Notes under the pieces: generated by a model | What the model was told of the DNA's origin: nothing | Seen by the model: the letters and a program-made list of their open reading frames with translations, nothing else | The model's database searches: none | NCBI RefSeq assembly: GCF_026339955.1 | Contig: NZ_JAPEPW010000004.1 | Coordinates: 62,001-126,000 of the forward strand | Source: Streptomyces sp. NBC_01549 | GTDB lineage: Bacteria > Actinomycetota > Actinomycetes > Streptomycetales > Streptomycetaceae | Reading direction: 5' to 3' | DNA: 64,000 nucleotides | In this document: positions 9,235-17,728 of the stretch, in pieces | How the letters are laid out: the number at the start of each line of letters is the position of its first letter | How positions within the stretch are numbered: position 1 is the stretch's first letter | Made by a program: the position numbers and the translations under genes

Positions 9235-10719
9235 ATGACCGACCCTCAAGTTCCCACCGCAGCCCAACCCCGATCCCCGCAGCCCGCGGGGCCCGAGACA
9301 AGCCCTCACCTCCAGCGCGGCACTCTCGGCGTCGCCGACATCGTCTTCTTCGTCGCCGCTGCGGCCGCCCCGCTCACCGTGATGGCCGGTGTCGCACCCC
9401 TCGCCATCCTCTTCGGCGGCATCGGTGCCCCGGCCGCCTATGTGGGCGTCGGGGTGGTGCTGTGTCTGTTCGCGGTCGGCTTCACTGCGATGACGCCGTA
9501 CATCCGCAACGCCGGAGCGTTCTACTCCTACATCGCCCGCGGTCTCGGGCGCCCTGCCGGGCTCGGCGCGGCGCTGGTGGCGCTGTTCTCCTACAACGCC
9601 CTGCAGATCGGCGTGTTCGGGGCCTTCGGCTTCTTCTCCGCCTCCACCATGAACGACCTCCTCGGCATCGACCTGCCCTGGCCGGTGTACGCCTTCGCGG
9701 GGGTAGCCGTCGTGTGGTTCCTCGGCTTCCGCTCGATCAACTTCGGGGCCAAGGTCCTGGCCGCCCTCCTTGTGGCCGAGACCGCGATCCTGGTGCTGCT
9801 CGCCGGCGCGATCCTGATCAAGGGCGGGGCGCATGGGCTGAGCCTGGACTCCTTCGCTCCCTCCAACGTCTTCACCTCGAAGATGAGCGGTCCGCTGGGC
9901 CTCGCCGTCGCGGCCTTCATCGGCTTCGAGGCCACCGCCATCTACCGTGAAGAAGCCCGCGACCCCGACCGCACCGTGCCCCGCGCGACCTACCTGGCCG
10001 TGGGCTTCCTCGGCCTCTTCTACACCTTCATCGTCTGGGTCATCATCCAGGCCTTCGGCAGCGACCAGGTGGCCGGGGCAGCCGCACAGAACCCCGCCGA
10101 GTTGTTCTTCACCGCCATGACCCGCTACGTCGGCACCTGGGCCACCGACCTCGAGCGCATCCTGATCATCACCAGCCTGCTGGCCGCGCTGCTCTCCTTC
10201 CACAACGCCATCACCCGCTACGCCTACGCGCTGTCCGCCGAACGGGTCGCTCCCGCCGCCCTGGGCAAGGTCCACTCGCGCCACGGCTCGCCGTGGGTCG
10301 CCGGCATCGCCCAGAGCGTCCTGGCCGTCGTGGTCGTCGCCGTCTTCGCCGCGATCGGCGTCCACCCCTACAACCAGTTTTTCCTCTGGGTGAACACCCC
10401 CGGCGTGGTCGGGATCCTGGTCCTGCAGGCCGTGGCGGCCTTCGCCGTGGTGGCCTTCTTCCGCCGCAACCCCGCCACGCGGGGCGAGGGACGCCTGCGC
10501 ACCCTGGTCGCACCAGCATCCGCAGGCATCCTCCTCACCCTGACCACGGGGCTGGTTTGCAAGCGCCTCGATCTGTTCACCGGCGCTGGTCCGGTCGTCA
10601 ACTGGACGCTTGCCGCGCTCACCCCGGCCCTGTTCCTGACCGGCGTGTTCGTCGCCCTCCGCATCCGCCGCACCAGGCCCGACGTCTACGCCAAGCTCGC
10701 CAGCACCGACATCGACTGA
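9235..10719 (+). CDS. APC superfamily amino acid/amine permease
   Basis: 494 residues, strongly hydrophobic, with about 12 membrane segments starting near residue 30 (GVADIVFFVAAAAAPLTVMA). The consensus TM1 break, the GAFYSYIARGLG loop and the FIGFEATAIYREEARDPDRT motif after TM6 mark the APC family of amino acid/polyamine transporters. The ATG at 9235 follows GGAG; the frame is open further upstream but overlaps the amidohydrolase end. Likely operon with the amidohydrolase, so its substrate may be that enzyme's substrate. Confidence 0.92.
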   Translation: MTDPQVPTAAQPRSPQPAGPETSPHLQRGTLGVADIVFFVAAAAAPLTVMAGVAPLAILFGGIGAPAAYVGVGVVLCLFAVGFTAMTPYIRNAGAFYSYIARGLGRPAGLGAALVALFSYNALQIGVFGAFGFFSASTMNDLLGIDLPWPVYAFAGVAVVWFLGFRSINFGAKVLAALLVAETAILVLLAGAILIKGGAHGLSLDSFAPSNVFTSKMSGPLGLAVAAFIGFEATAIYREEARDPDRTVPRATYLAVGFLGLFYTFIVWVIIQAFGSDQVAGAAAQNPAELFFTAMTRYVGTWATDLERILIITSLLAALLSFHNAITRYAYALSAERVAPAALGKVHSRHGSPWVAGIAQSVLAVVVVAVFAAIGVHPYNQFFLWVNTPGVVGILVLQAVAAFAVVAFFRRNPATRGEGRLRTLVAPASAGILLTLTTGLVCKRLDLFTGAGPVVNWTLAALTPALFLTGVFVALRIRRTRPDVYAKLASTDID

Positions 10720-10849
10720 CCGACGCCGCCGGATCCCGCCACACGGAGGCGGCTTCCCGCCCCGGCGGACCATTCCGTCCCGCGTCGCCTCCGCCGTACC
10801 GGGCACCACGCCCGCTGCCCCACATCCGACCACGAGACGGTGCATCCTC

Positions 10850-11800
10850 ATGATCCTCGGGCGCCACAGGAAGCCGGCTCCCCGCCTGGCGGCCGAACTC
10901 GACGACACAGAACTGGGCACGGTGTGCCGCCGGCTCACCGGGCGGGGCGCCGGACACACCCGTGTCCTGGTCGCCCCCCTCGTGCAGCGCCTGCTCGACG
11001 ACGCCGGTGACGACTGGGACCGCCGGGCACACCGACTCGCGGTCCTGACCGCGTCCACGCGCCCGAGCACCCAGCGGTCCTGGGCGCAGCACGACTCCAG
11101 GCACTCCGACGCACACACCCTGTTCGCCTGGGGAGCCATGGCACGCGGCACCCGCACACCACCGCGCGACGCCGAGTTCGACGAGGCCGTCGGAGCCTGC
11201 GTGACGGCGGCGCGTCTGCGGCCGCACGACCCCAATCCGTGGGTGGTGCGGCTCGGCCTGCTGCGGCAGCGGCGACGGCCTCGCACCGAGGTCTTCCCCG
11301 TGTGGCGGGAAATCGCCGCCCGAGACCCGTGGCACCGCGAAGCCCACGTGCAGATGTACGGCTACCTGTCGCCCCGCGAATGCGGCTCCCACGCCCAGTC
11401 CATGGAGTTCGTCGACCGGGCACAGGCCGCGATTCCCGCCACGGCCCCGGCAGCCGGCCTTCCCCTCATGGCGCTGATCGACCGCTACCACGCAGCCCTG
11501 TCGCGGGAAGGAGTCCATGGACTGATGGCGGACCGCCTGTGGGACGGGCCGGAGGCATCCCGCGTCCTGGACCGGGCTCTGCAAGAGTGGACCCCGGCGG
11601 GACAACTGAGGCACGCGGCGGCCCTCGCCGACCTCAACCTCCTGGCCTACGCCCTCACCGCTGCCCGGGACCCGGCCCGTGCCGCCACGGTTTTCGGGGC
11701 CGTCGCCGGTGTGGTCACCCCCCACCCCTGGGGCCACGGCGGCCATGACCCCGTCCTGACCTTCACCCATGCCCAGCGGCGAGCCGACGCGACACGATGA
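10850..11800 (+). CDS. Helical-repeat protein, DUF4034-like
   Basis: 316 residues, all helical and rich in Ala/Arg. The arrangement of WGAMARGT, a DPNPWVVRLGL stretch and a WREIAARDPWHREAHVQMYG segment is like TPR-type proteins of the DUF4034 kind, known only as hypothetical proteins. No catalytic motif is visible. It sits between the permease and the SDR on the same strand, 131 bases after the permease. Family call tentative. Confidence 0.65.
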   Translation: MILGRHRKPAPRLAAELDDTELGTVCRRLTGRGAGHTRVLVAPLVQRLLDDAGDDWDRRAHRLAVLTASTRPSTQRSWAQHDSRHSDAHTLFAWGAMARGTRTPPRDAEFDEAVGACVTAARLRPHDPNPWVVRLGLLRQRRRPRTEVFPVWREIAARDPWHREAHVQMYGYLSPRECGSHAQSMEFVDRAQAAIPATAPAAGLPLMALIDRYHAALSREGVHGLMADRLWDGPEASRVLDRALQEWTPAGQLRHAAALADLNLLAYALTAARDPARAATVFGAVAGVVTPHPWGHGGHDPVLTFTHAQRRADATR

Positions 11801-11885
11801 CCGTCCTGCCCGCCCCGCGTGGACGCGACCACCGCCGCGCCCATCGCACCGACTCCCCAGCCCGCTCGACCCTTGGTGGTAATCG

Positions 11886-12656
11886 ATGACGCGTTTTCAG
11901 GACCGAGTAGCCATCGTCACGGGAGCCGGCGCCCCCGACGGCATCGGTGCCGCGGTCGCCCGCGCCCTCGTCGAGGAGGGCGCCCGTGTCGTCCTGGGCG
12001 CGATGTCCGAGCGGGTGCGCCAGCGAGCGGCGGAACTCGGCCCCGCCGCCGTCGGCGTGGTCGCCGACCTCACCGTCGACGGCGCTGCGAACGCCCTGGT
12101 GCAGGCCGCCCTGGAACGCTGGGACCGCATCGACGTACTCGTCAACAACGCCGGCATGACATCCGTGACGTCGGGCTGGGACGCCGCCGACGACGTCGCC
12201 CGCCTCTCCCTGACCGGCTGGAACGCGGCCCTGGCCCGCAACCTGACGACCTCCTTCCTAATGTGCCGCGCCGTGACGCCGGCCATGACAGCGGCCGGGT
12301 ACGGACGCATCGTGTCGATCGGCTCCACCACCGGCACCGTCAACGCGATGCCGGGCCAGGCCACCTACACGGCCGCGAAGGCGGGCTTGGTGGGGCTGTC
12401 CCGCGCTCTTGCTCTCGAGACCGTCGGCAACGGCGTCACCGTCAACGTCGTGGCCCCCGGTTATGTGACGACCGGCTCCCAGCTGGAGTTCGAGGCGGCC
12501 GCGGCCGCTGCGGGTCCCTTCGGGCGCAGCGGAACCCCGGACGAGATCGCGGCATGTGTCCTGTTCCTGGCGCACGAGTCGGCATCGTTCGTCACCGGAT
12601 CGGTGTTGGTCGCCGACGGCGGGCACGGTCTTCCCGAGACCTGGCCGCGCCCTTGA
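11886..12656 (+). CDS. Short-chain dehydrogenase/reductase
   Basis: 256 residues, classical SDR. The cofactor motif TGAGAPDGIG is at residues about 11-20, NNAG near residue 88, the catalytic Ser in SIGSTTG, and YTAAKAG for Tyr-Lys. The N-terminal acidic residue pattern does not clearly decide NAD versus NADP. It closes the catabolic block on the + strand. Its C-terminal third is duplicated, inverted and decayed, at 5588-5872. Confidence 0.93.
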   Translation: MTRFQDRVAIVTGAGAPDGIGAAVARALVEEGARVVLGAMSERVRQRAAELGPAAVGVVADLTVDGAANALVQAALERWDRIDVLVNNAGMTSVTSGWDAADDVARLSLTGWNAALARNLTTSFLMCRAVTPAMTAAGYGRIVSIGSTTGTVNAMPGQATYTAAKAGLVGLSRALALETVGNGVTVNVVAPGYVTTGSQLEFEAAAAAAGPFGRSGTPDEIAACVLFLAHESASFVTGSVLVADGGHGLPETWPRP

Positions 12657-13064
12657 CGACGCCGGCGTCGGCCGGGATCCGGCACGGTCCGTGCGCGGCA
12701 CCCGCCCACTGCTGTACGTGATTCGGCGCAACATCGGCTTCGGCATGGATCAGTGCTTGATAGGCCATCAGCAGAGCGAAGATCGCCTGCTTGAGGCGGG
12801 GGAGCTGCGTATGCGCAGCACTCGCTGGTCGAGGGTCGTGGCTGTCAACGACAAGTGGCAGGTTTCGCCTGCCAGTTCACGCATCAGACTGTCTGCGTGC
12901 TGTCAGGCGGAGTCAGAAGAGAAGAGCCACCAACGCCATGTGATGTCGTACCGGACCGCCTGTCCGGCATCGACCTACCCGTCCCGATCAACACACTCAC
13001 CTGCCGCCCCCTCCTCATGGGCGTGGGGTCCCACCCAAATACTCGTGCGGTTCCGTCGGTGCCG
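12657..13064. other. Gap without gene, with a small hairpin
   Basis: No supported gene. A short hairpin (TGGCAGG and complement around TTTCG) lies at 12856-12874 and could terminate the SDR transcript. The IS1182 element starts at the right edge. Confidence 0.55.
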
Positions 13065-14785
13065 CTAGAAGGCCGATGAAGATGTTGGGTTCTGGCCCTG
13101 ACGCGTGAGCGGCAGGGCCAGACTCGTTTGTGTGGCGATGGGCGAGTGGGTCGGGGAGACGGTTGGGCCGGGTGTATGGGAGACCTGCCGGGAGTTGATC
13201 CCGGCGGGGAGCGTGTTCGCTTTCCTGGCCGAGCATCGCGGTGCGCTGTTTCCGGCATAGATGTTCGCGGACATGTACCCGTCGGCGAACGGGCGGCCGA
13301 GCATGCCGCCGCGGATCCTGGCCGCCGCGATCACGCTGCAGGCCCTGCACGGGCTGTCGGATTTCGAGACGGTCCAGGAGCTGCGGTGTGACCTGCGGTG
13401 GAAGGCCGCGTGTGGGCTGGGTCTGCATGACATGGCGTTCGACCCGTCGCTGCTGGCCTACTTCCGCCGCCGTCTGTCCCGCTCCGCCCGGCCCAACAGG
13501 GTCTTCGAGGCGGTGCGCGAGGTCGTGAAGGCCACCGGTGTCCTCAAAGGCAAGCACCGCCGGGCGATGGACTCCACCGTGCTGGACGATGCGGTCGCCA
13601 CCCAGGACACCGTCACCCAGATCATCGCCGCCGTCCGCGCGGTGATCCGCGAGGTCCCCGGCGCCGGGACAATCGCCGCTGCCCAGTGCAGCGCGCATGA
13701 CTACAACGGCCCTGGCAAACCCCGCATGGCCTGGAACGACGAACAGGCCCGCGCCCAGCTGATCGACGCTCTGGTCAGCGACGCGCTGCGGCTGCTCGGG
13801 CACCTGCCCGAGCAGGAACTGGGCGAGAAGGCGGCGATCGCGGTGGGCACCCTGGCTCTGGTCGCCGGCCAAGACGTGGAGCCGGCCGAGGACTCCGACG
13901 GGCGTGACGGCCGCTGGCGCATCACCCGGGGCACCGCCCCGGGCCGCATGGTCTCCACCGTCGACCCCGAAGCCCGGCACGTGCACAAGACCCGCACTCA
14001 CCGGCAGGACGGCTACAAGGCCCACCTGGCCACCGAGCCCGAGACCGGCTTATATACAGCCGTCGCCCTGCGGCCCGGGGCCGGCGCCGAGCACCATGAG
14101 GCCACCGTCGGCCTTGACCTGCTTGCCGACGAGGACATCCCGGTGGACGCCTTCGGGGACACCGCCTACTCCACCGGCGAGGTCCGCCACACCTTGCAGC
14201 AGGCCGGGCACCGGCTGTTCTTCAAGCCGGCTCCGCTACGGCCCGCCGTCCCCGGCGGTTTCACCCTCGACGACTTCGACATCGACACCACAACCGCCAC
14301 CGTGACCTGCCCCGCCGGGCACACCGTCCCGCTATCGGATCCCGGCGGGCAGCACCTCCAGCGCAAGGCCGTCTTCGGGATCTGTGCACCGGATGTCGCC
14401 TGCGCGAGCAGTGCACCAAAGCCAAGGCCGGACGCATCCTGACCATCCGGCCTCACCACGACCTGCTTGCCTCCGCCCGCCGCCAGACCGCCCAGGACAC
14501 CGGCTGGCAGGCCGACTACCGCCGTTGGCGACCACCGGTCGAACACGCGCCGTCGCCTGGCTCGTCCACCACGGCAACCGGCGCCTCCGCTACCGCGGCA
14601 CCCTCAAGAACAACGCCTGGCTCCACACCCGAGCCGCCGCCCTCAACCTCCGCCGACTGATCACCCTCGGGCTCACCCGATCCAACGGCGCCTGGGCACT
14701 CTCACCGGCTCACGCATAACCAACAGGGGCTGCCCGGCCTGCGGCCGGACAGCCCCCAACAGCAAGATCTTCATCGGCCTTCTAG
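13065..14785 (+). mobile_element. IS1182-family insertion sequence, 1.7 kb, inactive
   Basis: The ends are matching inverted repeats: CTAGAAGGCCGATGAAGAT at 13065 and its complement ending at 14785, with TTG shared after one mismatch. A hairpin (14726-14756) inside the right end could be the transposase terminator. No clear target duplication is visible. The right end lies next to the truncated dnaE2. Confidence 0.85.
13138..14719 (+). pseudogene. IS1182 transposase with nonsense and frameshift mutations
   Basis: The frame starts at ATG 13138 (MGEWVGETVG) and reads ALFPA, then TAG at 13258-13260, then MFADMYPSANGRP. Related proteins read through here, so a sense codon has become a stop. The DUF772 domain (ILAAAITLQALHGLSDFETV) and DDE region follow. 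Near 14390 the frame shifts (LREQCTKAKAGRIL continues in another frame), and near 14530 it shifts again to reach the end RAVAWLVHHGNRRLRYRG ... SPAHA. One stop plus two frameshifts make this non-functional. Confidence 0.88.
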
Positions 14786-14836
14786 CACCACAGGTGTCGT
14801 GATGCATAGACTCACCTACCGAGTCGCTGAGCTGCA

Positions 14837-16597
14837 TCAACGTGAGACAGACCCCACGGCAACAGCCTCGACCCCCAGAGAATCGACGTCCTCCTTGTCG
14901 GCCTGCACCATCGGGTAGCCGCCCGGGGTGGGCTGTACCGGCAGCCGCTCCAGCAGACTCGCGTCGGACAGGATGACGCCGCACGGGTGCATGGCGTAGC
15001 CGCGGGGCAGCGCGTCCAGTCCCTCGGCCAGCTCCCACAGCGGCCCGAACTCCCCCGCCCGAGCGGCAAGTCCGCGCAGTTCCGGCAGCTCGGCCAGGGC
15101 TCCGCGGATGTCCCGCGCGCGAATGTGCGGGAACGACTTGGCGATCTCGTCCACGACCTGCGGGGCCAGCCCAAGGGCCAGGCCGGTGTCACGCAGGGCG
15201 TGGCGAGCCCGGTAGGTCTCGGGCATGCCGGTGACCGCGACCCGGTCGCGCCCGAACCTTTCAATGATCTTGTCGTAGACATCCAGGCGCCGGGCCGACT
15301 CCACATCCAGGTCAATGTCCGGAAGCGAGGTCCGCCGCTCACTCAGAAAGCGTTCGAACAACAGCCGGTGCTCGATCGGATTGGCCGTGGCCACGAACAG
15401 GCTGTGGTTGACCATGGACCCGGCACCGGAGCCACGCGCGGCGACCCGGATTCCCATCGCCCGTACATCCGCCACGACCTGCGCGACCGCGAGGAAGTAC
15501 GCCTCGAACTTCAGGCGGCCGATCACGTCCAACTCGTAGTTCAGCTGCCGCACGGACTGGTCGTCGGTGTCCAGGCCACGGGCGACCATCCCCGCCTCGC
15601 ACCGCTGCCGCAGCAGCCGTATCGCCGACCCGGGCTCTGGGCCTGCGCCCACGACGGACGGCTCGGGGAAATGCGGACGTCCCAGCCCCAGGTCGGCCGG
15701 GGTGAGGGTGCAGGACTGCGCTGTCGCCTCTGTGTCAGCCAGCAGCCGGGCTGCCCGCTCGCGGCTGGCGCCGGCGGCTTCCGCGATCGCCACGGCGGCC
15801 GCCGTCATGGTCGCCGGGTCTTTCAGCCAGCGCTCCCCGCCGTCCAGGTGCCGGCGGTCGATCGGCCGCAGCAGTCGCGCCGCATCGAGGACATCGGCGA
15901 GCCGGTGCTGGACGGGATCGGTGTATCGGACCGCGTTGGTCAACACTGCGGCCACCCCCAGTTGGTCGGTCAGGCCCACGGTCCGCGCGGCCAGGCGCAG
16001 TGATCCGGGCCCGGTGCCCTGCCGCCCCAGCCACAGCGTTTCCAGCCGCAGTCGCGGTCCGGCCAGCTCACGCCACGGCTCCAGCAGCTGTTTGGCGAGG
16101 TCTGGGCGTCCCGCCGACAGGGCCCGCACGGGCTCGGAGGCCGGCCCGAGCATCACCACCAGGTCCTGCCCGGCGTACTCGCGCAGCACCGTCCACGACA
16201 CGACCAGCAGGCCTCCATCGGCCTGGGCGTGCGCGGCAGACACCAGACGGCACAGCCGCGCCCACCCCGCCTTGTTCTGGGCGAGCAGCGTGATACGCAG
16301 CGGCGGCTCGATCACGTGCGCCCCTCCGCGCACCGGAGTACGTGCCCGCTCCCTCCGCGGGGCCGACGGCTGGAGGGGGGCGACAGCGACGTCGACACCG
16401 AACACAGGGCGGACTCCAGCGGCCACGGCGGCTTTGGCGAAGCGGACTGTGCCGGCAACGGTGTCCCGATCGGTCAGCGCCAGCGTCGTCATTCCGCGCT
16501 CCACCGCGCGCTGGACCAGGACGTCGGGCAGGGCGGCGCCGTAGCGGGCTGAGTAGCCGGAGGCGGTGTGCAGATGAGTAAATCCATGGCCCCACAC
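14837..16597 (-). CDS. dnaE2: Error-prone DNA polymerase III alpha (DnaE2-type), 3'-truncated
   Basis: 586 residues against about 1,100 expected. The PHP domain is at the N-terminus (FTHLHTASGYSARYG, ALTDRDTVAGTVRFAK). The palm follows, with RVAARGSGAGSMVNH and catalytic aspartates in LPDIDLDVE. Homology stops after MVQADKEDVDSLG, and nine unrelated residues run to the stop, so the finger, OB-fold and tau-binding parts are missing. The break lies just beyond the IS1182 right end. A LexA-type box sits 66 bases upstream of the ATG. Truncation makes activity unlikely, although the catalytic aspartates remain. Confidence 0.87.
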   Translation of the reverse strand: MWGHGFTHLHTASGYSARYGAALPDVLVQRAVERGMTTLALTDRDTVAGTVRFAKAAVAAGVRPVFGVDVAVAPLQPSAPRRERARTPVRGGAHVIEPPLRITLLAQNKAGWARLCRLVSAAHAQADGGLLVVSWTVLREYAGQDLVVMLGPASEPVRALSAGRPDLAKQLLEPWRELAGPRLRLETLWLGRQGTGPGSLRLAARTVGLTDQLGVAAVLTNAVRYTDPVQHRLADVLDAARLLRPIDRRHLDGGERWLKDPATMTAAAVAIAEAAGASRERAARLLADTEATAQSCTLTPADLGLGRPHFPEPSVVGAGPEPGSAIRLLRQRCEAGMVARGLDTDDQSVRQLNYELDVIGRLKFEAYFLAVAQVVADVRAMGIRVAARGSGAGSMVNHSLFVATANPIEHRLLFERFLSERRTSLPDIDLDVESARRLDVYDKIIERFGRDRVAVTGMPETYRARHALRDTGLALGLAPQVVDEIAKSFPHIRARDIRGALAELPELRGLAARAGEFGPLWELAEGLDALPRGYAMHPCGVILSDASLLERLPVQPTPGGYPMVQADKEDVDSLGVEAVAVGSVSR

Positions 16598-16662
16598 CTC
16601 CTGTCACTCGCGTGCCCCCTGCCTGACCTGCGTCTCTTTAGGTGTCCACCATAACTCAGAAT

Positions 16663-16678
16663 TCGAGCAAACGTTCGA
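16663..16678 (-). promoter_or_regulatory. LexA-type SOS box upstream of dnaE2
   Basis: TCGAGCAAACGTTCGA matches the actinobacterial SOS box TCGAAC-N4-GTTCGA at all but one position. Its position upstream of a translesion polymerase gene is what is known for dnaE2 regulation. Confidence 0.8.
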
Positions 16679-16719
16679 ACTGGTGTGTTCGGGCGTGTCC
16701 GGCGGCAGGGGCTTCCTGC

Positions 16720-16765
16720 TGTGACCGTTCGCGCTAGTTGGCGGATGTTCACGGAGTTGGCGGAT
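16720..16765 (+). repeat. Left pair of short repeats flanking the GNAT gene
   Basis: Two copies of a motif close to GTTCRCGSTAGTTGGCGGRT start at 16727 and 16747. The 28 bases at 16720-16747 recur inverted at 17598-17625 with one mismatch. Confidence 0.85.
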
Positions 16766-16896
16766 CCGCTGTCGATGGCGTCCCGCCGGGTGATGTTGGC
16801 CGTGAAGATCTGCGCAGCGGGGCTGGCGTTGGCGAGCGCCGTAGGGTTCGACATAACCGATCGACGCCCTGATCGTGATGGCGTTAGCTGGTCGGC

Positions 16897-17481
16897 ATGC
16901 CAGAACTGCGTACCAATCGTCTCCTGCTCCGCCGGTGGCGGGAGTCCGACCTCGAACCGTGGGCGGCGATGAACGCCGATCCCGAAGTCCGAGAACACCT
17001 GGGGGAACTGCTGACGCGGGAGCAAAGCGATGCCACGGTGGCACTCATGCAGGCCAAGTTCGACGAGCGAGGTTTTGGGTGGTGGGCGCTCGAAGCACGG
17101 GAGACTGGTGAGTTCATCGGCCGCGCCGGCTTGGACGAGGTGGGCGAGGACATGCCGTTCGCGGGGGTGGACATCGGGTGGCGGTTGATGCGTTCGGCGT
17201 GGGGTCACGGTTACGCCACCGAGGCCGCCCTGGCCTGCCTGGCCTTCGGCTTCGATGCCCTCGGGCTGCCGGAGGTCGTTGCGTCGACGACCGTCAACAA
17301 CCTTCGTTCCCAGGCAGTGATGCGCCGGATCGGCATGACCCGGGACCCGGCCGACGACTTCGAGGATCCGAGTGCGCCCAAAGGGCCGCTTCGCCAGTGT
17401 GTGCTGTACCCGACCCACCGCAGAGAAGCCCACGGGCTACACCCCGCGGCGGATACGACCCCGCTGTCGACGATCACATGA
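16897..17481 (+). CDS. GNAT family N-acetyltransferase (RimJ/RimL-like)
   Basis: 194 residues. It begins with the RimJ/RimL-type ELRTNRLLLRRWRESDL and ends with the motif-B-like stretch NLRSQAVMRRIGM. The acetyl-CoA loop region is WGHGYATEAALACLAFGF. These enzymes acetylate amines of proteins or small molecules; the target here is unknown. The gene is bracketed on both sides by inverted copies of a 20-base motif. The ribosome site before the ATG is weak. Confidence 0.9.
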   Translation: MPELRTNRLLLRRWRESDLEPWAAMNADPEVREHLGELLTREQSDATVALMQAKFDERGFGWWALEARETGEFIGRAGLDEVGEDMPFAGVDIGWRLMRSAWGHGYATEAALACLAFGFDALGLPEVVASTTVNNLRSQAVMRRIGMTRDPADDFEDPSAPKGPLRQCVLYPTHRREAHGLHPAADTTPLSTIT

Positions 17482-17521
17482 GCTGCGGTTTCCCCTGGGA
17501 ATCCGGATGCTTCGGCCGCAG

Positions 17522-17625
17522 ACTCGCCAACTACCGCGAACAGCACCCGCCAACTGTGGTGAACAGAAACGCCGTGACCTGCAAGGAAGCCCCACCTCAT
17601 CCGCCAACTAGCGTGAACGGTCACA
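17522..17625 (-). repeat. Right cluster of three short repeats flanking the GNAT gene
   Basis: Three inverted copies of the motif seen at 16727 and 16747 lie at 17522-17541, 17545-17564 and 17599-17618. The third is identical to the first left copy except one base. Confidence 0.85.
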
Positions 17626-17728
17626 CCTGCGTTGGCTGAACCAGCGCGAGGCGACGTGTACGCGCCGGCGATCTGAGGCGTCGTAAATTGCCGCTCGCTG
17701 GAGGGGCATACGCCTCTAAGGTGGCGCA

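Noticed and set aside
8959..11286. 775-residue minus-strand open frame
   Set aside because: Antisense shadow of the amidohydrolase end, permease and next gene; low-complexity Gly/Asp/Arg composition.
16720..17625. CRISPR array from the short motif
   Set aside because: Only five copies, in both orientations, irregularly spaced, with a gene between them.
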